Of a stretch of DNA of 7,841 nt, positions 6,250-7,841 are shown piece after piece; positions within the stretch are counted from its first letter, which is position 1; each line of letters opens with the position of its first letter. Both the position numbers and the translations under genes were made by a program. Source of the DNA: Planctomycetaceae bacterium (GTDB lineage: Bacteria > Planctomycetota > Planctomycetia > Pirellulales > JAEUIK01). The notes under the pieces are model-generated. The model searched no databases. It saw only the letters and a program-made list of their open reading frames with translations, and was not told the origin of the DNA. Location: contig WGDQ01000889.1 of assembly GCA_015493185.1 (NCBI GenBank), positions 1 through 7,841 of the forward strand. The letters run 5' to 3'.

Positions 6250-6277
6250 TTGACTGGCTTGGTGGCCGTCCTATCAT
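6250..6277 (+). promoter_or_regulatory. Candidate sigma70-type promoter
   Basis: TTGACT (6250-6255) and TATCAT (6272-6277) are separated by 16 nt. Each hexamer differs from consensus by one base, which is rare by chance in such GC-rich sequence. Transcription would start near 6283-6286. The first thing downstream is a terminator-like hairpin at 6307-6342, and the next gene is the STAS protein at 6577. The site could therefore drive a short RNA, an attenuated leader for the STAS gene, or both. Planctomycete housekeeping promoters are poorly described, so the match may not mean use. Confidence 0.42.
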
Positions 6278-6306
6278 CGCGTTACAATTGCACGAGGCGT
6301 TTCATC

Positions 6307-6356
6307 CCACCCGTGCCGGCCGCGCGAGGCCGGCACGGGTGGCTTTATCGCTTTTT
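6307..6356 (+). terminator. Strong GC-rich hairpin with T-rich tail, probable intrinsic terminator
   Basis: A perfect 15-bp stem pairs 6307-6321 (CCACCCGTGCCGGCC) with 6328-6342, closing a GCGCGA loop. It is followed by CTTTATCGCTTTTT (6343-6356), an interrupted T tract. It is the strongest secondary structure seen in the window and points to termination on the plus strand; the left flank lacks T or A runs suited to minus-strand use. It lies 321 nt after the previous gene and about 22 nt after the predicted start of the promoter at 6250, so it may end a short transcript or act as an attenuator for the STAS gene. Confidence 0.6.
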
Positions 6357-6576
6357 CGTGGCGCTTGTGGTCGCTGCCAAACGAAATGCTCCAGCGGCGG
6401 CATCGCGCCGCCGGCGCCGGTCGTCGCCCTTGGTGCTGTGGTGGACCAAATGCCATCGACCTAGCGGGCGAGATGCCCCCGGAGTGTATTTTTCACCAGT
6501 TCACGCTTTCTCGGCGGCCGGTGCATGGCCGCCAAGAGCAATGTCCCTTTTGCCATGTGCCCCGGGAGTTGAGTGA
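6357..6576 (+). promoter_or_regulatory. Structured leader upstream of the STAS gene
   Basis: No gene is supported in this stretch. Two further perfect 7-bp hairpins are visible: 6395-6401 with 6407-6413 (loop ATCGC), and 6513-6519 with 6527-6533 (GGCGGCC/GGCCGCC, loop GGTGCAT), the second ending 43 nt before the ATG. A T run of five is at 6489-6493. Together with the hairpin at 6307 the leader contains three stems. No known riboswitch class was recognised. Confidence 0.4.
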
Positions 6577-6930
6577 ATGGCCGTTCATCGGCGCTTGGAA
6601 GTTTCCGAAGTTGGCGACGTAACCGTGGTGCGGTTCGTCGATCGCAAAATACTCGACGAAGCGAACATTCAGGAGCTTGGTCGCGAGCTTTTTCAACTCG
6701 TGGAGGAAGAAAACCGCAAGAAGCTGCTGCTGAACTTCTCGACCGTCGAGTTTCTTTCCAGCGCCGCCTTGGGCAAACTGATCACGCTCGACAAGCGCGT
6801 TAAAGCCCACAACGGCAAGCTCATGCTCAGCAACATCCGCCCCGAGATCTACGAGGTATTCGCCATCACGCGGCTGGATAAGCTGTTCGATATTAAAGAC
6901 GACGAGTCCGACGCACTGGCCAGCTTTTGA
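6577..6930 (+). CDS. STAS-domain anti-sigma factor antagonist
   Basis: A 117-residue single STAS domain, the usual length for SpoIIAA/RsbV-type antagonists. Such proteins bind and inhibit an anti-sigma kinase when dephosphorylated and are released when a conserved Ser is phosphorylated. The key region is 'NFSTVEFLSSAALGKL' (residues 53-68). Aligned with SpoIIAA 'FMDSSGLG', S62 occupies the phosphorylated Ser58 position, while the preceding Asp is replaced by S61 and the Ser-Gly after it by Ala-Ala. The C-terminal half ('GKLMLSNIRPEIYEVFAITRLDKLFDI') is the normal last strand-helix pair. The ATG at 6577 has GGGAG (6564-6568) 8 nt upstream. The FHA-GAF protein that follows probably ends in a PP2C phosphatase, which would be the natural partner that reactivates this protein. 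No anti-sigma kinase or sigma factor is encoded in the window, so the controlled target is unknown and need not be a sigma factor. Confidence 0.93.
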   Translation: MAVHRRLEVSEVGDVTVVRFVDRKILDEANIQELGRELFQLVEEENRKKLLLNFSTVEFLSSAALGKLITLDKRVKAHNGKLMLSNIRPEIYEVFAITRLDKLFDIKDDESDALASF

Positions 6931-7289
6931 GCTGATGTCTCAAACCGTACGTGGCCCCGTGGTGCCACGCCTCGAGAAAGGTCGTCCATGCCATCGGCAT
7001 CGATAAGCCAGACGGCAACATCGACCAGCAACATGGCATGGCAAGTCACCACAGGTGGCGCGCGTCGCCAGCCGAGTGCTGCGGACCCCGCCCCTCAACG
7101 CAGCACGCAAACCACGAGCCGCCAGCGTTTTTCATTCACCATGCCGGACAGCGCCGCGTCGGGCGCCGGCGATTGGCCGGTTTTACTAGCAGTTGTCGTA
7201 ACCGGCCGAAGGCGGGCTGCCTTCACATCGCTGGCCGCGCCGGCTGGCTGAATCGTCTGGAAACGACCGGAGTGCCGTTGAGGATTGCG
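6931..7289. other. Spacer between the STAS gene and the FHA-GAF gene
   Basis: No gene is supported in these 359 nt. A 6-bp hairpin (6950-6955 with 6964-6969) follows the STAS stop by 20 nt but lacks a T tract. A small ATGCC/GGCAT hairpin is at 6988-7000. A T run (7128-7132) has no stem before it. Two perfect abutting hairpins lie at 7175-7224 (listed separately). The size of the gap and the structures suggest the downstream gene has its own promoter, but none could be picked out. Confidence 0.45.
7175..7224 (+). promoter_or_regulatory. Two abutting hairpins upstream of the FHA-GAF gene
   Basis: The first stem is perfect over 8 bp (7175-7182, GGCCGGTT, with 7200-7207, AACCGGCC) around a 17-nt loop. 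The second starts at the very next base: 7208-7213 (GAAGGC) with 7219-7224 (GCCTTC), loop GGGCT. The pair ends 65 nt before the ATG at 7290. Head-to-tail stems without spacer would stack coaxially in RNA. It could be a leader element controlling translation of the phosphatase gene or an operator pair; there is no T tract, so a terminator is unlikely. Confidence 0.45.
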
Positions 7290-7841
7290 ATGGCCGTGTT
7301 GAAAGTGCTCAAGGGACGCAATCCCGGGCAACAATTCCCGCTCGATGCCGACCGCACGGTGATCGGCCGCCATCCAGAGTGCGACATCGTGCTCGATATG
7401 GCATCTGTGAGTCGCGAGCATGCCAGCATCACCCGCGAGGGCGACGACTACTTCGTTGAAGATTTGCACAGCCGCAACGGCACGTTCGTCAATGGCGAGC
7501 TGGTTCATGGCCGCCGCCGATTGGAGGAAGACGATCGGCTGAAAATCTGCGATCTGCTGTTCACCTTCCATCGCGAAATGCCCGATCCGGTCGCCTCGGC
7601 CGACTCGACAACCGGCGAGTCGGCCATCAGCCAGCAGACGACCCGGCCGGCCATGGTGTTCGACGATCAGCAGTCGGGCGGTGCCACGATCATGGGGCAC
7701 CTCGAAGTGCCGCTTTCCGACCCTTCTGGATTGCGGCTCACCGTGCGCCCCGAGTCCAAGTTGCGGGCTTTGATCGAGATCACCGAAAACCTCGGCAAGG
7801 TGCTCGATCTCGACAAAGTGCTCTCCGGCGTACTGGATAGC
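7290..7841 (+). CDS. FHA-GAF signalling protein, partial at the right edge, probable PP2C/SpoIIE phosphatase
   Basis: The first 184 residues of a longer cytoplasmic protein; the frame is open to the window end. Residues 1-95 are a textbook FHA domain, which binds phosphothreonine peptides: 'VIGRHPECDIVL' (R27), 'SVSREHASI' (S41, R42, H44), 'YFVEDLHSRNGTFVNG' (S61, R62, N63, G64, N68, G69). All the phosphate-contacting residues expected for the family are present. A low-complexity Ser/Thr/Gln linker (about 96-150) follows, then 'ESKLRALIEITENLGKVLDLDKVLSGVLDS', the usual opening helix of a GAF domain. In Planctomycetes this architecture commonly continues into a PP2C/SpoIIE phosphatase; FHA-GAF proteins ending in a sigma54-activator AAA domain are the alternative. 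A STAS antagonist immediately upstream favours the phosphatase. The ATG at 7290 has GAGGA (7280-7284) 5 nt upstream. The catalytic domain itself is not visible. Confidence 0.92.
   Translation, partial: MAVLKVLKGRNPGQQFPLDADRTVIGRHPECDIVLDMASVSREHASITREGDDYFVEDLHSRNGTFVNGELVHGRRRLEEDDRLKICDLLFTFHREMPDPVASADSTTGESAISQQTTRPAMVFDDQQSGGATIMGHLEVPLSDPSGLRLTVRPESKLRALIEITENLGKVLDLDKVLSGVLDS

Noticed and set aside
6157..6576. 139-residue plus-strand open frame before the STAS gene
   Set aside because: It reads through the 15-bp terminator hairpin and consists of Arg/Pro/Ala-rich sequence without a family pattern or ribosome-binding site.
7052..7063. Possible third copy of the symporter repeat (12 bases CAGGTGGCGCGC)
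   Set aside because: Only 12 bases match and the flanks diverge on both sides, which is compatible with chance in GC-rich DNA.
7095..7700. 201-residue minus-strand open frame
   Set aside because: Antisense to the clearly recognisable FHA domain gene.
1..7841. CRISPR array, tRNA or rRNA gene, transposase, phage or defence system
   Set aside because: No regularly spaced repeats, cloverleaf, rRNA-like segment or matching protein motifs were seen on either strand.

Overview
The window looks like a piece of a GC-rich chromosome from a planctomycete, probably Pirellulales-like. The evidence is indirect: four compact genes whose style matches conserved proteins I associate with Planctomycetes (a two-helix small membrane protein, two secreted beta-rich proteins with long n-regions, a STAS protein with the LSSAALGKL signature, and an FHA-GAF protein), long spacers between genes, and a strong GC-rich hairpin terminator. 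No database search was possible, so the lineage is an inference.

Layout. Positions 3-58 hold a near-identical but frameshifted copy of a piece of the symporter gene found further right. It runs off the left edge and is followed by about 400 nt without a convincing gene. Positions 457-831 and 850-2868 form a tight two-gene operon: a DUF997/YhdT-like small membrane protein and a PanF-like sodium:solute symporter with an unusual insertion of about 130 residues. A 650-nt spacer precedes a small two-helix membrane protein (3518-3802). Convergent to it lies a secreted protein of unknown function on the minus strand (4063-5010). Divergent from that, across a 460-nt spacer with a nested inverted repeat, is a second secreted or membrane-anchored protein (5471-5986).

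The last part is regulatory. A 590-nt spacer carries a good sigma70-like promoter followed at once by a 15-bp terminator-like hairpin and two more hairpins. It leads into a STAS-domain anti-sigma factor antagonist (6577-6930). After another 359-nt spacer ending in two abutting hairpins, an FHA domain protein starts (7290) and enters a GAF domain where the window ends. By family knowledge it probably continues into a PP2C/SpoIIE phosphatase. The STAS protein and this phosphatase would then be partners in a partner-switching signalling module.

I saw no CRISPR array, tRNA, rRNA, transposase, phage gene or recognisable defence system. The observations most worth checking are the symporter fragment at the left edge, the symporter insertion, the promoter-terminator pair at 6250-6356, and the hairpin-rich leaders of the two signalling genes.
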